Shown one piece after another: positions 1 through 9,635 of a stretch of DNA of 64,000 nt. The stretch spans positions 372,001 to 436,000 of the forward strand of contig NZ_CP094494.1 in NCBI RefSeq assembly GCF_022810765.1, read 5' to 3'. Below the pieces are notes generated by a model. It saw only the letters and a program-made list of their open reading frames with translations, ran no database searches and had not been told where the DNA came from. The DNA comes from Winogradskyella sp. MH6 (GTDB lineage Bacteria; Bacteroidota; Bacteroidia; Flavobacteriales; Flavobacteriaceae). Position numbers and translations under genes: made by a program. The first letter of the stretch is position 1; each line of letters starts with the position of its first letter.

Positions 1-1568
1 TAAAACCCTTCAACCTCTTTATCAAACCCTTCGTTTGCATAAATAACTGTTTCTGCTACCATGAGATCAAAGCTTACCAATCCTGTTTCATCTAAACTAT
101 CACACGCTTCTAAAGTAACAGATTGAGACAACTCAGTATTTACAACCAAAAGTACTTCTGCCTGATTACTACATTGTGTTATTGTATTGGTTGCTACAAC
201 AAAAACGGTTTGATTATTGACTGTATTGATATAACTCTGATCATCAATCTGATTTAAAAAATCGGCATCAGAATAGTATGCAACCTCGATATTAGACAAA
301 TCTCCACTTACAATAGCATCATTGTATTCACTTAGATTGAAATTTGCAGAACCATCTATAACCTCATCCTCACATTGTACTATTGTAATATCGTTTACAC
401 TTGGTATTGGATTAACCGTTACCGCAACAGGAAAACGCTGTGATGCGTTAGAACACATTGACACGGAAGGATCTATCCAAAACGTTGTAGATTCTGTTAA
501 CATAACATTATATGAAAGCCCTGAATAGACTGGAATTATAGAAGTTTCTGAAGTATACCAATCCGCTTGGTTAGTTGAAGACTCTATATTTATTGTTACC
601 TGTTCTGTACCACAAACGGATACATCTTCAGACAAAATCCTCGGCATTATAATAGTACTATATGCGGAGAGATTAATTTCGGGCTCATTGGGCAATCCTC
701 CAAATTCTACAATATATCCTTGAGGATGATAATCACCACCAGGATTTGTATCTCCTGTAACAGCTAGATCATTCCAAGACCCAAGGATACCAATATTTGG
801 TGAAGTTATATGTGCATAATCTTCATCACCTGCGTTGTTAGGTTCTCCAGAATTCCAATATGAAAACTCACCATTTACTGGATTGCCATTAGCAGTACCT
901 TGCCAAAAAACGGTACCTGCTTCTGGTCCTGTTTCCCATTTCCACGTTCCCTCTGTTTCTGCATCTGATGCACCTATCCATCCGGTACCAGAGGTTTGCT
1001 CACCAGTTAATTGTACTTCTTCTTCTGAAGTTATTGTTGCCAAATAACCTGTTAATCCATAATAATCTTGATTAGCAGCTGCGTCTCTAGCTTGCGTCCA
1101 AGTTATACCAGGACTAGAGACATAAAAATAATAATGACCTGTACTTGGTAAATAATTAGCATTACCAAGATTTATAGAAAACTGTCTATCTTGTGTAAAG
1201 TTGGTTTGAGTGGTCTGAAAAAGCACATCCTCAATTGCAGATTCGAACTCTGCAAAAGTTGCTGGTCCAAATAATGCAAGTTGCCCCTGAGCTGCATTCC
1301 AAACTGAAGAGATATTTGGATGTACACCACTTAAAACTAATGTATCTTCACCTAACTCATAACCTTCTGCAATTTGTATAAATACCTCTTGTAAGGTTGT
1401 ATCTTCTGGGTTTGGGTCTGTAATAGAAACAGATGTCACAATATTCATTGGAGTATCTGAACAATAATACTGCTCTCCTATTACACTTATTTCTGGCGGA
1501 GCGTCTTGAGCAAATAGCCTAAATGATAGTACTAATGCACCAAACAAAAACAACTTATGGATTTTCAT
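1..1568 (-). CDS. Secreted C-type lectin domain protein, partial (C-terminus outside window)
   Basis: The frame opens at an ATG at 1568 on the minus strand and stays open to the window edge, so about 522 residues of the N-terminal part are seen. Residues 1-21 form a Sec signal peptide ending in FAQ. Residues about 144-291 are a C-type lectin-like domain with the WIGA segment, an EPN sugar/calcium motif (about 242-244) and a WND motif (about 265-267). Cys-containing beta-sandwich repeats follow. In Flavobacteriia this layout usually ends in a gliding-motility/type IX secretion C-terminal domain; that end is not visible here. Likely surface adhesion or polysaccharide binding. It is transcribed in the same direction as der, 16 bp after der ends, but is probably a separate function. 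Confidence 0.8.
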   Translation of the reverse strand, partial: MKIHKLFLFGALVLSFRLFAQDAPPEISVIGEQYYCSDTPMNIVTSVSITDPNPEDTTLQEVFIQIAEGYELGEDTLVLSGVHPNISSVWNAAQGQLALFGPATFAEFESAIEDVLFQTTQTNFTQDRQFSINLGNANYLPSTGHYYFYVSSPGITWTQARDAAANQDYYGLTGYLATITSEEEVQLTGEQTSGTGWIGASDAETEGTWKWETGPEAGTVFWQGTANGNPVNGEFSYWNSGEPNNAGDEDYAHITSPNIGILGSWNDLAVTGDTNPGGDYHPQGYIVEFGGLPNEPEINLSAYSTIIMPRILSEDVSVCGTEQVTINIESSTNQADWYTSETSIIPVYSGLSYNVMLTESTTFWIDPSVSMCSNASQRFPVAVTVNPIPSVNDITIVQCEDEVIDGSANFNLSEYNDAIVSGDLSNIEVAYYSDADFLNQIDDQSYINTVNNQTVFVVATNTITQCSNQAEVLLVVNTELSQSVTLEACDSLDETGLVSFDLMVAETVIYANEGFDKEVEGF

Positions 1569-1583
1569 AGCAAAGTAAAGATA

Positions 1584-2888
1584 TTACTTTTTTCGCATGT
1601 AAACACTTACAGGTACTCCATTAAAATCAAAGTGATCTCTAAGTTGATTTTCTAAAAAACGTCTGTAAGGATCTTTAACATATTGAGGTAAATTACAGAA
1701 AAATGCAAACTGTGGTTGCGGAGTTGGCAACTGCATAATATACTTTATCTTCACATATTTTCCTTTGTATGCTGGCGGAGGATTATTTTCTATAATTGGT
1801 AAAAGCGTTTCGTTTAGTACACTTGTTTTAATACGCTTCGTACGGTTTTTATAAACTTCAACTGCCGTTTCAATCGCTTTAAATATTCGTTGTTTATTTA
1901 ATACCGAAATAAATATAATTGGCACATCTGTAAAAGGTGCTATTTCTTTTCTGATATACTTCTCAAATTCTTTGGCTGTTTTGTTATCTTTTTCAACCAA
2001 ATCCCATTTATTTACCAGAATTACAACCCCTTTTCTGTTACGTTCAGCTAACCAAAAAATGTTCTGAACCTGACCATCAAATCCTCTTGTTGCATCTAAA
2101 ACTAACAAACATACATCACAATGCTCTATAGCTCTTATGCTTCGCATTACTGAGTAAAACTCTAAATCCTCTTTAACTTTAGATTTACGACGAATACCAG
2201 CAGTATCTACAAGATTAAATTCAAATCCAAAACGATTATACTTCGTATCTATAGAATCTCTTGTGGTACCAGCAATATCTGTTACGATGTAGCGATCTTC
2301 TCCAATTAATGCATTTATAAATGATGATTTACCAGCATTAGGACGACCAACTACAGCAAATCTTGGCAGTTGCTCTTCTTCTACTTCTTCTTTTTCTGGT
2401 AAGGCTTCTACAACAGCATCTAATAAATCTCCCGTTCCACTACCATTAATACTCGCAATGGTATAATACTCACCTAAACCAAGCGAATAAAATTCAACAG
2501 CATCTTCACCTCGCTTATTGTTATCTACTTTATTTACAACAAGGAAAACCGGTTTTTCTACCTTTCTCAACAACTTAGCCACGTCCTCATCCATACCAGT
2601 AACACCTGTCTCTACATCTACCATAAAGATGATGGCATCTGCTTCGTCTATAGCCAACTCTACTTGCTTGTCTATTTCGGCTTCAAAAATATCATCACTA
2701 CCAACGACATAACCACCAGTATCAATGAGTGAAAACTCTCTTCCATTCCAATCGGTTTTGCCATAATGACGATCTCTAGTTACACCACTAACGGCATCAA
2801 CTATAGCTTCACGCCTTTTTATTAAACGATTAAAAAACGTTGATTTACCAACATTTGGTCTTCCTACTATTGCAACAATGTTTCCCAT
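1584..2888 (-). CDS. der: GTPase Der (EngA), ribosome assembly
   Basis: Essential GTPase needed for maturation of the 50S ribosomal subunit. The 434 residues match the family length. Two tandem GTPase domains are visible: the first has [13 protein letters not shown] and NKVD, the second [16 protein letters not shown] and NKWD. A C-terminal KH-like domain ends in basic residues. ATG start at 2888. The next gene to the right is divergent, and era, the other ribosome-assembly GTPase, is close by. Confidence 0.97.
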   Translation of the reverse strand: MGNIVAIVGRPNVGKSTFFNRLIKRREAIVDAVSGVTRDRHYGKTDWNGREFSLIDTGGYVVGSDDIFEAEIDKQVELAIDEADAIIFMVDVETGVTGMDEDVAKLLRKVEKPVFLVVNKVDNNKRGEDAVEFYSLGLGEYYTIASINGSGTGDLLDAVVEALPEKEEVEEEQLPRFAVVGRPNAGKSSFINALIGEDRYIVTDIAGTTRDSIDTKYNRFGFEFNLVDTAGIRRKSKVKEDLEFYSVMRSIRAIEHCDVCLLVLDATRGFDGQVQNIFWLAERNRKGVVILVNKWDLVEKDNKTAKEFEKYIRKEIAPFTDVPIIFISVLNKQRIFKAIETAVEVYKNRTKRIKTSVLNETLLPIIENNPPPAYKGKYVKIKYIMQLPTPQPQFAFFCNLPQYVKDPYRRFLENQLRDHFDFNGVPVSVYMRKK

Positions 2889-3031
2889 AAATTATAATTT
2901 AATCTGCATTACATATCCTGTAAGCGGTAGCAAAGGTAGGGTTTAATTTTAGATTAACGATTTATGTATTTGGAATTTAAGTTTTGAGTTTCATTAAGAA
3001 AATATGTAAATTGAAATTAATATTATTTGCA

Positions 3032-3553
3032 ATGGAACTTTCTAACGAAATTATTTTAAGACCACGATTTAAATTCAATGTCAATCAAGACAATGAAAGT
3101 TTGCTTTCACTATTTGAAACTGAAGGTAAAAACCAGTCAGAATTTATAGTAACTCGTGTCGATGACCATGTATTTATAAAGATACCAAAAGTCAATCAGC
3201 ATTTTTGGTCACCACAATTGCATCTTGAAATCAATGAGGATTACGACAATAAGCAGCTTAGCACCATTTATGGCCTATTTGGACCTAACCCAACAGTATG
3301 GACCATGTTTATGTTCTTTCACTTTGCTGTTGCAGGTTTCTTTATTGGCTTTGGGATTTGGGCTTATGTTAATTGGTCTTTGGGAAATAATTTTGCCATA
3401 CAACTTTTTGTTACCTTACTTATGGTAGTTGTATGGTTTGCTCTTTATTTTAGTGGAAGACTTGGTAAAAAAGCTGGTATGGAACAAATGCACCAGCTAC
3501 ACCACTTTATGCGAGACACCTTACGTAGTAAAGACATCCATGCAGTCGAATAA
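3032..3553 (+). CDS. Conserved two-TM membrane protein of unknown function
   Basis: Frame open from 2984, but the N-terminal extension is low-complexity and the ATG at 3032 begins a normal soluble start (MELSNEIILRP), giving 173 residues. Residues about 1-85 are a hydrophilic N-terminal domain; two membrane segments follow at about 95-118 and 123-145; the C-terminal tail is rich in His and Met. It lies between der and era and ends 1 bp before era's stop codon on the other strand. I do not recognise a function. Homologues of this kind seem common next to era/der in flavobacteria, but that is from memory. Confidence 0.75.
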   Translation: MELSNEIILRPRFKFNVNQDNESLLSLFETEGKNQSEFIVTRVDDHVFIKIPKVNQHFWSPQLHLEINEDYDNKQLSTIYGLFGPNPTVWTMFMFFHFAVAGFFIGFGIWAYVNWSLGNNFAIQLFVTLLMVVVWFALYFSGRLGKKAGMEQMHQLHHFMRDTLRSKDIHAVE

Positions 3554-3554
3554 T

Positions 3555-4436
3555 TTACTTTTGATTATAACCAAAACGTCTTAGCTGATTTTGGTTACTT
3601 CTCCAGTTTTTGTTCACCTTAACATACAATTCTAAGTGAATTTGCTTACCAAAAAACTTTTCTAAATCTTTTCTAGCTTCTACTCCAACGCGTTTTAAAG
3701 CTGAACCTTTATGACCAATTATGATACCTTTTTGCGTATCGCGCTCTACCATAATAACAGAACGAATTCTTATAATATTTTCCTCTTCAAAAAACTCTTC
3801 GGTATCAACCTCTACAGAATATGGGATTTCCTTTTTATAGTGCAGTAATATTTTTTCTCTAATCGCTTCATTAACAAAAAAGCGCTCTGGCTTATCGGTT
3901 AATTGATCCTTTGGATAAAATGGAGGTGACTCTGGTAATAACTCAATTATTCTCTGAAATACATTTTGAACATTAAATCCATTTAAAGCAGAAATTGGAT
4001 AAAACTCAGCATTAGGCACTTTACTTTGCCATAGCTCAGCTTGCGCTTCTAATTGCTCTTGATTTGAGTTATCAATTTTATTCAGTAGTAATAATACTGG
4101 AATTTTAGAGTTGGTAATCTTCTTAAAAAAGGCTTCATCCTTAAGTTCCTTCTCGCCTATTTCTACCATGTAAATAAGTACATCAGCATCTTCAAAAGCA
4201 GATTTTACAAAATCCATCATTGAGGATTGCAGCTCATAAGCAGGTTTTATAATTCCTGGTGTATCACTTAACACCATTTGGAAGTCTTCACCATTAACAA
4301 TTCCCAAAATTCGGTGTCTTGTCGTTTGTGCTTTTGAGGTTATAATAGACAGCTTTTCACCAACAAAGGCATTCATTAAGGTAGATTTACCGACGTTGGG
4401 ATTACCAATAATATTTACAAAACCAGCTTTATGCAT
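3555..4436 (-). CDS. era: GTPase Era, 16S rRNA maturation
   Basis: Binds the 3' end of 16S rRNA during 30S assembly. The 293 residues match the family. The GTPase domain shows GNPNVGKST, a TTRHRI switch segment, DTPG and NKID; the C-terminal KH domain shows the GxxG loop in GIIIGHKGSALKRVG. ATG at 4436 next to the fhs promoter region, which fires in the opposite direction. Confidence 0.97.
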   Translation of the reverse strand: MHKAGFVNIIGNPNVGKSTLMNAFVGEKLSIITSKAQTTRHRILGIVNGEDFQMVLSDTPGIIKPAYELQSSMMDFVKSAFEDADVLIYMVEIGEKELKDEAFFKKITNSKIPVLLLLNKIDNSNQEQLEAQAELWQSKVPNAEFYPISALNGFNVQNVFQRIIELLPESPPFYPKDQLTDKPERFFVNEAIREKILLHYKKEIPYSVEVDTEEFFEEENIIRIRSVIMVERDTQKGIIIGHKGSALKRVGVEARKDLEKFFGKQIHLELYVKVNKNWRSNQNQLRRFGYNQK

Positions 4437-4508
4437 GTATCAAAGTTTTGGCAAAGTTACAACCTTTAACTTTATTAGTTTTAGAATTGATGACTACATT
4501 TCTTCACA

Positions 4509-4551
4509 TGACAAAAATCACCATTTATCTAAATCCAAAGGTCTAAATTTG
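4509..4551 (+). promoter_or_regulatory. CRP/FNR-type box plus -7 element upstream of fhs
   Basis: TGACAAAAATCA at 4509-4520 fits TGAY-N4-RTCA. A perfect Bacteroidota -7 element TAAATTTG lies at 4544-4551, its first base 29.5 bp from the box centre (4514.5). The predicted start is about 4556, 23 bp before the fhs ATG, placing the box at about -41.5. Same geometry as thirteen other sites in this window. Confidence 0.75.
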
Positions 4552-4578
4552 AATTTGTATTAATTCATATCAAAAAAA

Positions 4579-6246
4579 ATGACTGATCTTCAGATTGCCA
4601 AAAAAGTAAAACTAAAGCCCATAACCGAAATTGCCGAGAAGTTTGGTATTGATCCAAATAATATTGAAATGTACGGTAATGATAAAGCCAAGCTTCCTTT
4701 GTCTTGCATTAACAGAAATAAAGCCAAGAAAAGTAATCTTATACTGGTTTCTGCAATCTCACCTACTCCTGCCGGCGAAGGTAAAACAACTATTTCCATC
4801 GGGTTATCTGAAGCCCTCAACCAATTAAACAAAAAAACAACTGTTGTTTTAAGAGAACCTTCTTTGGGTCCTGTGTTTGGTATAAAAGGAGGAGCAACTG
4901 GTGGTGGTTATTCGCAAGTTTTACCTTTAGAAGATATTAACTTACACTTTACTGGTGATTTCTCAGCCATTGAAAAAGCACACAACTTATTAGCTGCAGT
5001 AATAGACAATAATATACAAAGCAAGACCAATTCTCTTGGTTTAGACCCAAGAACCATTACATGGAAACGTGTTGTGGACATGAATGACAGAGCGCTACGA
5101 CGTATTATTGTTGGTCTTGGAGGTACATCGTCTGGTATACCAAGAGAAACAGGATTTGACATTACAGCCGCTTCTGAGATTATGGCAATTTTATGTATTT
5201 CAAAAGATCTTAGTGACCTCAAGAAGCGACTAGGAAATATCTTTATTGGTTACACATTTTCGAAACAGCCTATATATGCTAGAGACTTAAAAGTCGCTGG
5301 AGCTATGGCCACACTTTTAAAACATGCTATAAAACCCAATTTAGTACAAACCATTGAAGGTAATCCAGCTATAATTCATGGCGGACCATTTGCTAATATT
5401 GCTCAAGGTACCAACTCCGTTATAGGCACTTTAATGGGAATGTCTTTTTCTGATTATACTGTAACTGAAGCTGGTTTTGGTTTTGACTTAGGTGCTGAGA
5501 AATTTTTTGATATTAAATGCCAAAGTGCCAACATATCTCCAAAAGCTGTCGTGTTAACCACAACAATACGTGCCCTTAAATATCATGGAGGTGCCGATTT
5601 AAAAACTTTAAATGAACCAAATGTTGAGGCACTGAGACAAGGCCTTCCTAATTTGGAAAAACATCTTGAAAATATTAAACAATTTGGAGTTACTCCTATT
5701 ATAGCTATCAACAAATTTAAATCTGATACCAAAGAAGAAATTCAACTCATAAAAGATTTAGCTAAGATTAAAAATATTAGAGTTGCCGTAGCTGATGTTT
5801 GGGCTAAAGGAGGTAAAGGAGCGTTAAAACTTGCCGAACATGTTATTGAAGTTGCAGAAGCCAGTAAAGCAAAATTTAAACCGCTTTACGATTGGAATAT
5901 GGATATTGAAACAAAAATTGAAACCATTGCCCAAAAAATATATGGCGCAGAACATGTAGATTATAACACCAATGCAAAACGGCAACTAACCAGAATAAAG
6001 GAGCTTGGCTTGGAAAACTTACCTGTTTGTATAGCCAAAACTCAAAAATCATTGTCAGATAATCCTAAATTACTGGGCAGACCAAAAGATTTTATAATTA
6101 CGGTACGTGAGATTGAGATTGCATCTGGAGCTGGTTTTTTAATTCCTATTACTGGCGAAATAATGCGTATGCCTGGTTTACCAACGCATCCAGCATCTGA
6201 AGGTATTGACATTAGCGACAGTGGTGAAATTAGTGGTTTGTTTTAA
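4579..6246 (+). CDS. fhs: Formate-tetrahydrofolate ligase
   Basis: ATP-dependent ligation of formate to tetrahydrofolate giving 10-formyl-THF, in cytoplasmic one-carbon metabolism. The 555 residues match the FTHFS family. The P-loop is PTPAGEGKTT (about residues 62-71), followed by the typical GGATGGGY segment and a C-terminal MPGLPTHPASEGID signature. ATG at 4579. It has its own promoter carrying the shared CRP/FNR-type box, so it appears to be co-regulated with stress and anaerobic genes. It ends 8 bp from the convergent methylase gene, with no clear terminator. Confidence 0.97.
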   Translation: MTDLQIAKKVKLKPITEIAEKFGIDPNNIEMYGNDKAKLPLSCINRNKAKKSNLILVSAISPTPAGEGKTTISIGLSEALNQLNKKTTVVLREPSLGPVFGIKGGATGGGYSQVLPLEDINLHFTGDFSAIEKAHNLLAAVIDNNIQSKTNSLGLDPRTITWKRVVDMNDRALRRIIVGLGGTSSGIPRETGFDITAASEIMAILCISKDLSDLKKRLGNIFIGYTFSKQPIYARDLKVAGAMATLLKHAIKPNLVQTIEGNPAIIHGGPFANIAQGTNSVIGTLMGMSFSDYTVTEAGFGFDLGAEKFFDIKCQSANISPKAVVLTTTIRALKYHGGADLKTLNEPNVEALRQGLPNLEKHLENIKQFGVTPIIAINKFKSDTKEEIQLIKDLAKIKNIRVAVADVWAKGGKGALKLAEHVIEVAEASKAKFKPLYDWNMDIETKIETIAQKIYGAEHVDYNTNAKRQLTRIKELGLENLPVCIAKTQKSLSDNPKLLGRPKDFIITVREIEIASGAGFLIPITGEIMRMPGLPTHPASEGIDISDSGEISGLF

Positions 6247-6254
6247 ATAAAAAC

Positions 6255-6713
6255 TTACGATCTAGGCTTATTAATTCCTCTGTCGTACATTACAATACTA
6301 CCTGCTACAGACACATTAAGGCTTAATTGTGATTTGAATTTCACCAAAAAATGACTCTTTTCTATGGCTTGATTAGAGAGTCCATGGTCTTCGGCTCCGA
6401 GAAGATAAACACATCGTCTTGGATGATGAAATGTTTCTAAATCTACCGCTTCATCTGTTAACTCTACACCTACTAAACGCGCACCTTTAGGTAAATTATT
6501 AAAAAATTCATCAAAAGTTTCATAATGAAAATAAGGCATCGATTTTACAGCATTATGTGTATCGCAGGCTTGTTTTGCATACCGATTACCAATGGTAAAA
6601 ATAAAACTAGCACCTAAGTTTTGGGCTGATCTCCATAGTACACCAAGATTCTCTGGCGTTTTACCATTTTGTATACCTATACCAAAAAATTCGTTTACAA
6701 AATTGTCTGTCAT
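6255..6713 (-). CDS. SpoU/TrmH-family RNA 2'-O-methyltransferase
   Basis: SPOUT-fold methylase acting on tRNA or rRNA ribose. The three SpoU motifs are visible: motif 1 (NPENLGxxxR-like: TPENLGVLWRSAQNLGA), motif 2 (LLGAEDHGLS) and motif 3 (LNVSVAGSIVMYD). I place the start at the ATG at 6713 (MTDNFVN) rather than the upstream ATG at 6740, whose extension is not conserved in character. About 152 residues, the short single-domain form. The exact RNA target cannot be told from sequence. Confidence 0.88.
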   Translation of the reverse strand: MTDNFVNEFFGIGIQNGKTPENLGVLWRSAQNLGASFIFTIGNRYAKQACDTHNAVKSMPYFHYETFDEFFNNLPKGARLVGVELTDEAVDLETFHHPRRCVYLLGAEDHGLSNQAIEKSHFLVKFKSQLSLNVSVAGSIVMYDRGINKPRS

Positions 6714-6813
6714 AGTTGCAAAAATAAGACATACTGACAAAATGTAAGTTCATATTGAAATGGCATTTTTTTTGATTTTTTGGAGGCAGATGTCTAATTT
6801 AAAATTGTAAAAA

Positions 6814-7353
6814 ATGAAAAAAGTAATGCTCTTTTTATTTGTAGCAATTTTAGCTACAAGTTGTAATGCTCAAGACACTGAGAATTCTTCTAAAAATTCT
6901 TCAGATTTAGAAAGTCAAAAAGATAGCCTTCTAAAACCTAAAGGCACATGGAAAGTAAATAAAGAAGTTGATGAAAATGGCAATATAATCCGTTACGATT
7001 CTATTTACAGCTGGTCGTCTTCTGGAAATATAAAAGGTATGGAGAGCGATAGCATTCTTAACCAAATGCACTCCATGATGCAAAAGCGTTTTTCTATGCT
7101 ACAGTCTCCAAGACTAAATGGATTCTCAGAACGAGATTCGATTATGAGACAATTCTTTTCTGATGACTTTTTTAAAGATGATTTCTTCTCTAATGGTATG
7201 CCTTCTGGATTTCAAAACATGGATGATATATTAAAGCAAATGGAAGCTATGCGACAAAACTTTTTTAACGATACGCATAGATATATTATCCCACCAGAAA
7301 AGACAGAACCTAAAGAAAAGAAAACAAATTTTATCGAAAAGAAACAGGTGTAA
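6814..7353 (+). CDS. Hypothetical lipoprotein
   Basis: 179 residues beginning with a lipoprotein signal (MKKVMLFLFVAILATSC, lipid cysteine at 17). The mature part is Ser/Asp/Met-rich, with a phenylalanine-rich acidic segment around residues 100-130 (FFSDDFFKDDFFSNGM) that resembles the region of Hsp20 proteins with repeated DDFF. No catalytic motif recognised. Cell-envelope location is predicted; function unknown. Confidence 0.7.
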   Translation: MKKVMLFLFVAILATSCNAQDTENSSKNSSDLESQKDSLLKPKGTWKVNKEVDENGNIIRYDSIYSWSSSGNIKGMESDSILNQMHSMMQKRFSMLQSPRLNGFSERDSIMRQFFSDDFFKDDFFSNGMPSGFQNMDDILKQMEAMRQNFFNDTHRYIIPPEKTEPKEKKTNFIEKKQV

Positions 7354-7388
7354 TAATTTCTATGGTTTAATAATTAAAACATTAGATT

Positions 7389-7571
7389 ATGAAAAATAAG
7401 CCTATAAAAGTCAAGTTAATCAATCAAGAGGGAAACGTTTACCATATAAAATTCCCTAATCTCGAAGTACCAGTTAAAGTAAACAAACATCTTTACCGTA
7501 AGATGTTACATAGTCCAGATTATCAATTCTGGTCTACTAATGCCAATGTAAAGCAATCTTTTTCTGCTTAG
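7389..7571 (+). CDS. Small conserved hypothetical protein (60 aa)
   Basis: ATG at 7389, 60 residues, basic, no membrane segment; beta-rich pattern (KVKLINQEGNVYHIKF). It is followed directly by a strong intrinsic terminator (7594-7631), which supports a real transcription unit ending here. Function not recognised. Confidence 0.6.
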   Translation: MKNKPIKVKLINQEGNVYHIKFPNLEVPVKVNKHLYRKMLHSPDYQFWSTNANVKQSFSA

Positions 7572-7593
7572 CCTCATATAGAGTTGAAACAAT

Positions 7594-7631
7594 AAAAAAT
7601 GATTGCTCACTTACAAGCAATCATTTTTTAT
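7594..7631 (+). terminator. Intrinsic terminator
   Basis: Perfect stem: AAAAAATGATTGC (7594-7606) pairs with GCAATCATTTTTT (7617-7629) around a 10-nt loop and runs into U-rich sequence. The stem could act in both directions. Confidence 0.85.
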
Positions 7632-7669
7632 TTCACTAAACTTAAACTACTGTTTATTAATTTTTTAGC

Positions 7670-7712
7670 TGACAAATATCATGAGAAAATTTGAATCTTA
7701 GTTATAACTTTA
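7670..7712 (+). promoter_or_regulatory. CRP/FNR-type box plus -7 element upstream of usp/ldhA
   Basis: TGACAAATATCA at 7670-7681 and -7 element TAACTTTA at 7705-7712, with centre-to-element distance 29.5 bp. Predicted start about 7717; the following USP begins at 7742. This promoter position rules out translation from 7691. Confidence 0.75.
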
Positions 7713-7741
7713 GATGCAAAGAATTACAAAACCTGTTGATT

Positions 7742-8575
7742 ATGTTATCTGTCTTGTTGCCTACCGATTTTTCAGAGAATTCTAAAAATGCTATTACCTA
7801 CGCTTTAGAATTATATAAAAATGAAGACTGTAAATTTCACTTTTTGCACTGCTATCCTCCAGTCATCTTTTCTTATGAATATCAAATAGAGAAAGGACTT
7901 ATTGGAAAAGATATCCATAAAATTCTTCAGGAAGAATCTAAAGAGCGACTTTATGAGTTTGCGCTTTCTTTAATGCGAAAACATGGTATGGAACAAGAGT
8001 TCGAGGTTGAAGTCGTAAAAGGCTTTTTACCAGATCGTATTTCGAGAGCAGTGTCTGATAATAATATAGATCTCATTGTCATGGGAACAAAAGGAGAAAC
8101 AGACTCTGACAGAGTAATTTTTGGCAGCAATACCACACAAATTATAAACAAACGTTGCTGTCCTGTTATTGCTGTACCAGATGATTATAAGTTTGCTGGT
8201 TTAGAGAATATATTATTCCCTTCAGATTTAAATCTGTCGTTTAAACACAAGCATTTTCAACCAATCCTAAAAATATTAGAATTACATAAAAGCAATATTA
8301 AAGTTCTGCATATAACAATGCAAGAACTCACATCCTTACAAAAAATTCATAAAGAGTTTATAAAGGAAACATTTACGGATTACAAAACAACATACGATAT
8401 TTTAGAAGAGAAAGACATTGCAGATGTGGTCTATGATTATCAACAAGAGCATAAATCTGAATTACTTGTGATGATTAACAACAAACATTCCTTTTTTGAA
8501 AACCTGTTCTTTAAACCAACAATATCAAAAATTGCAATGCATTTACAGACACCTTTTATGGTGATTCCTGCGTAA
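7742..8575 (+). CDS. Universal stress protein, tandem UspA domains
   Basis: About 277 residues from the ATG at 7742 (MLSVLLPTDFSENS). The frame extends to 7691 but that start lies upstream of the predicted transcription start. The N-terminal UspA domain carries the nucleotide-binding motif G-x2-G-x9-G-S/T (MGTKGETDSDRVIFGSN); the second domain lacks it and ends with the HSFFENLFFK segment shared with paralogues at 18632 and 19499. Probably co-transcribed with the D-lactate dehydrogenase 35 bp downstream, which suggests a role in the low-oxygen or energy-starved state. Confidence 0.93.
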   Translation: MLSVLLPTDFSENSKNAITYALELYKNEDCKFHFLHCYPPVIFSYEYQIEKGLIGKDIHKILQEESKERLYEFALSLMRKHGMEQEFEVEVVKGFLPDRISRAVSDNNIDLIVMGTKGETDSDRVIFGSNTTQIINKRCCPVIAVPDDYKFAGLENILFPSDLNLSFKHKHFQPILKILELHKSNIKVLHITMQELTSLQKIHKEFIKETFTDYKTTYDILEEKDIADVVYDYQQEHKSELLVMINNKHSFFENLFFKPTISKIAMHLQTPFMVIPA

Positions 8576-8610
8576 AAATTAGATATTATAACTGAAGTAA
8601 AATTAAAGTC

Positions 8611-9603
8611 ATGAAAGTTCTTGTTTACAGCACCAGAGATTTTGAGAAAGCGTATTTAGAGCAAGCTAATAACAATAAGCACAGTCTTACATTTACCAAA
8701 GAAACCTTATCATCATCAACAGCTATTAAAGCTGTAGGTTACGATGCAGTTTCTATTTTTTCTGCAGATGAAGCTTGCTTTTTAACCATAGAAAAACTTC
8801 ACGGTTTTGGTGTTAAGTATATTAGCTTACGATCTGTGGGATACGATAATGTAAACATTAAGGCTGCTAAACGAGAAGGTATTAAAGTTGCCAACGTACC
8901 AGCATATTCTCCCAATGCTATTGCAGAACATGCAGTAACACTTCTTTTGGCTTTAAACCGAAAACTTATCGAAGCCAATAATAACATTAAACGTTTCAAT
9001 TTTGATTTAAATCACCTCATCGGTTTCGACCTTAATGGTAAAACCGTAGGTATTATTGGAACTGGAAAGATTGGCTCTGTTATGGCTAAAATCATGCATG
9101 GATTTGGATGTAAATTATTAGGTAATGACCTTGAAGAAGACCACCTATTGACAGAACTCTACGGCTTACAATATGTTTCTCTAGAGAATTTATGTGAGCA
9201 GTCAGATATCATCTCCCTTCATGTACCACTAAATAGCGACACACACCACATGGTTAACGAAGACTTATTTGATATAATGAAGGAAAATGTATATCTCATC
9301 AACACAGCACGTGGTGCTATAGTTAATACAGATGACCTAATTATAGCTTTAGACCACAAAAAAATTGCAGCTTATGGCATGGATGTTTATGAGAATGAAA
9401 AAGGCATTTATTTTAAAGATTTGTCTCATGACATTCCTGATGACGATGCTCTAATAAAGCTTATAGCCATGCCAAATGTATTGGTTACTGGCCACCAAGC
9501 ATTTTTAACCAATGAAGCTCTAACCAATATTGCTGAGACTACCATTTACAATCTAGATTGTTGGGAAAACAACATAGTAAACGACAATGAATTAACAGGA
9601 TAG
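8611..9603 (+). CDS. ldhA: D-lactate dehydrogenase / 2-hydroxyacid dehydrogenase
   Basis: 330 residues, the usual size of NAD-dependent D-2-hydroxyacid dehydrogenases. The Rossmann motif GTGKIG is at about 150, the substrate-binding SVGYDNVNI segment at about 76, the catalytic Arg within INTARGA, then a Glu (YENEKG) and a catalytic His (GHQAFLT). The long C-terminal insert before GHQAF is typical of fermentative LdhA. Reduces pyruvate to D-lactate in the cytoplasm. It sits directly after a box-controlled USP gene, which fits oxygen-limited redox balancing. Another 2-hydroxyacid specificity is possible. Confidence 0.88.
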   Translation: MKVLVYSTRDFEKAYLEQANNNKHSLTFTKETLSSSTAIKAVGYDAVSIFSADEACFLTIEKLHGFGVKYISLRSVGYDNVNIKAAKREGIKVANVPAYSPNAIAEHAVTLLLALNRKLIEANNNIKRFNFDLNHLIGFDLNGKTVGIIGTGKIGSVMAKIMHGFGCKLLGNDLEEDHLLTELYGLQYVSLENLCEQSDIISLHVPLNSDTHHMVNEDLFDIMKENVYLINTARGAIVNTDDLIIALDHKKIAAYGMDVYENEKGIYFKDLSHDIPDDDALIKLIAMPNVLVTGHQAFLTNEALTNIAETTIYNLDCWENNIVNDNELTG

Positions 9604-9635
9604 TACATTTTGTATCACCGAAAATTCAACATCCT

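Noticed and set aside
4590..5222. Antisense frames inside fhs
   Set aside because: Shadows of a well-conserved gene on the other strand, with no features of their own.
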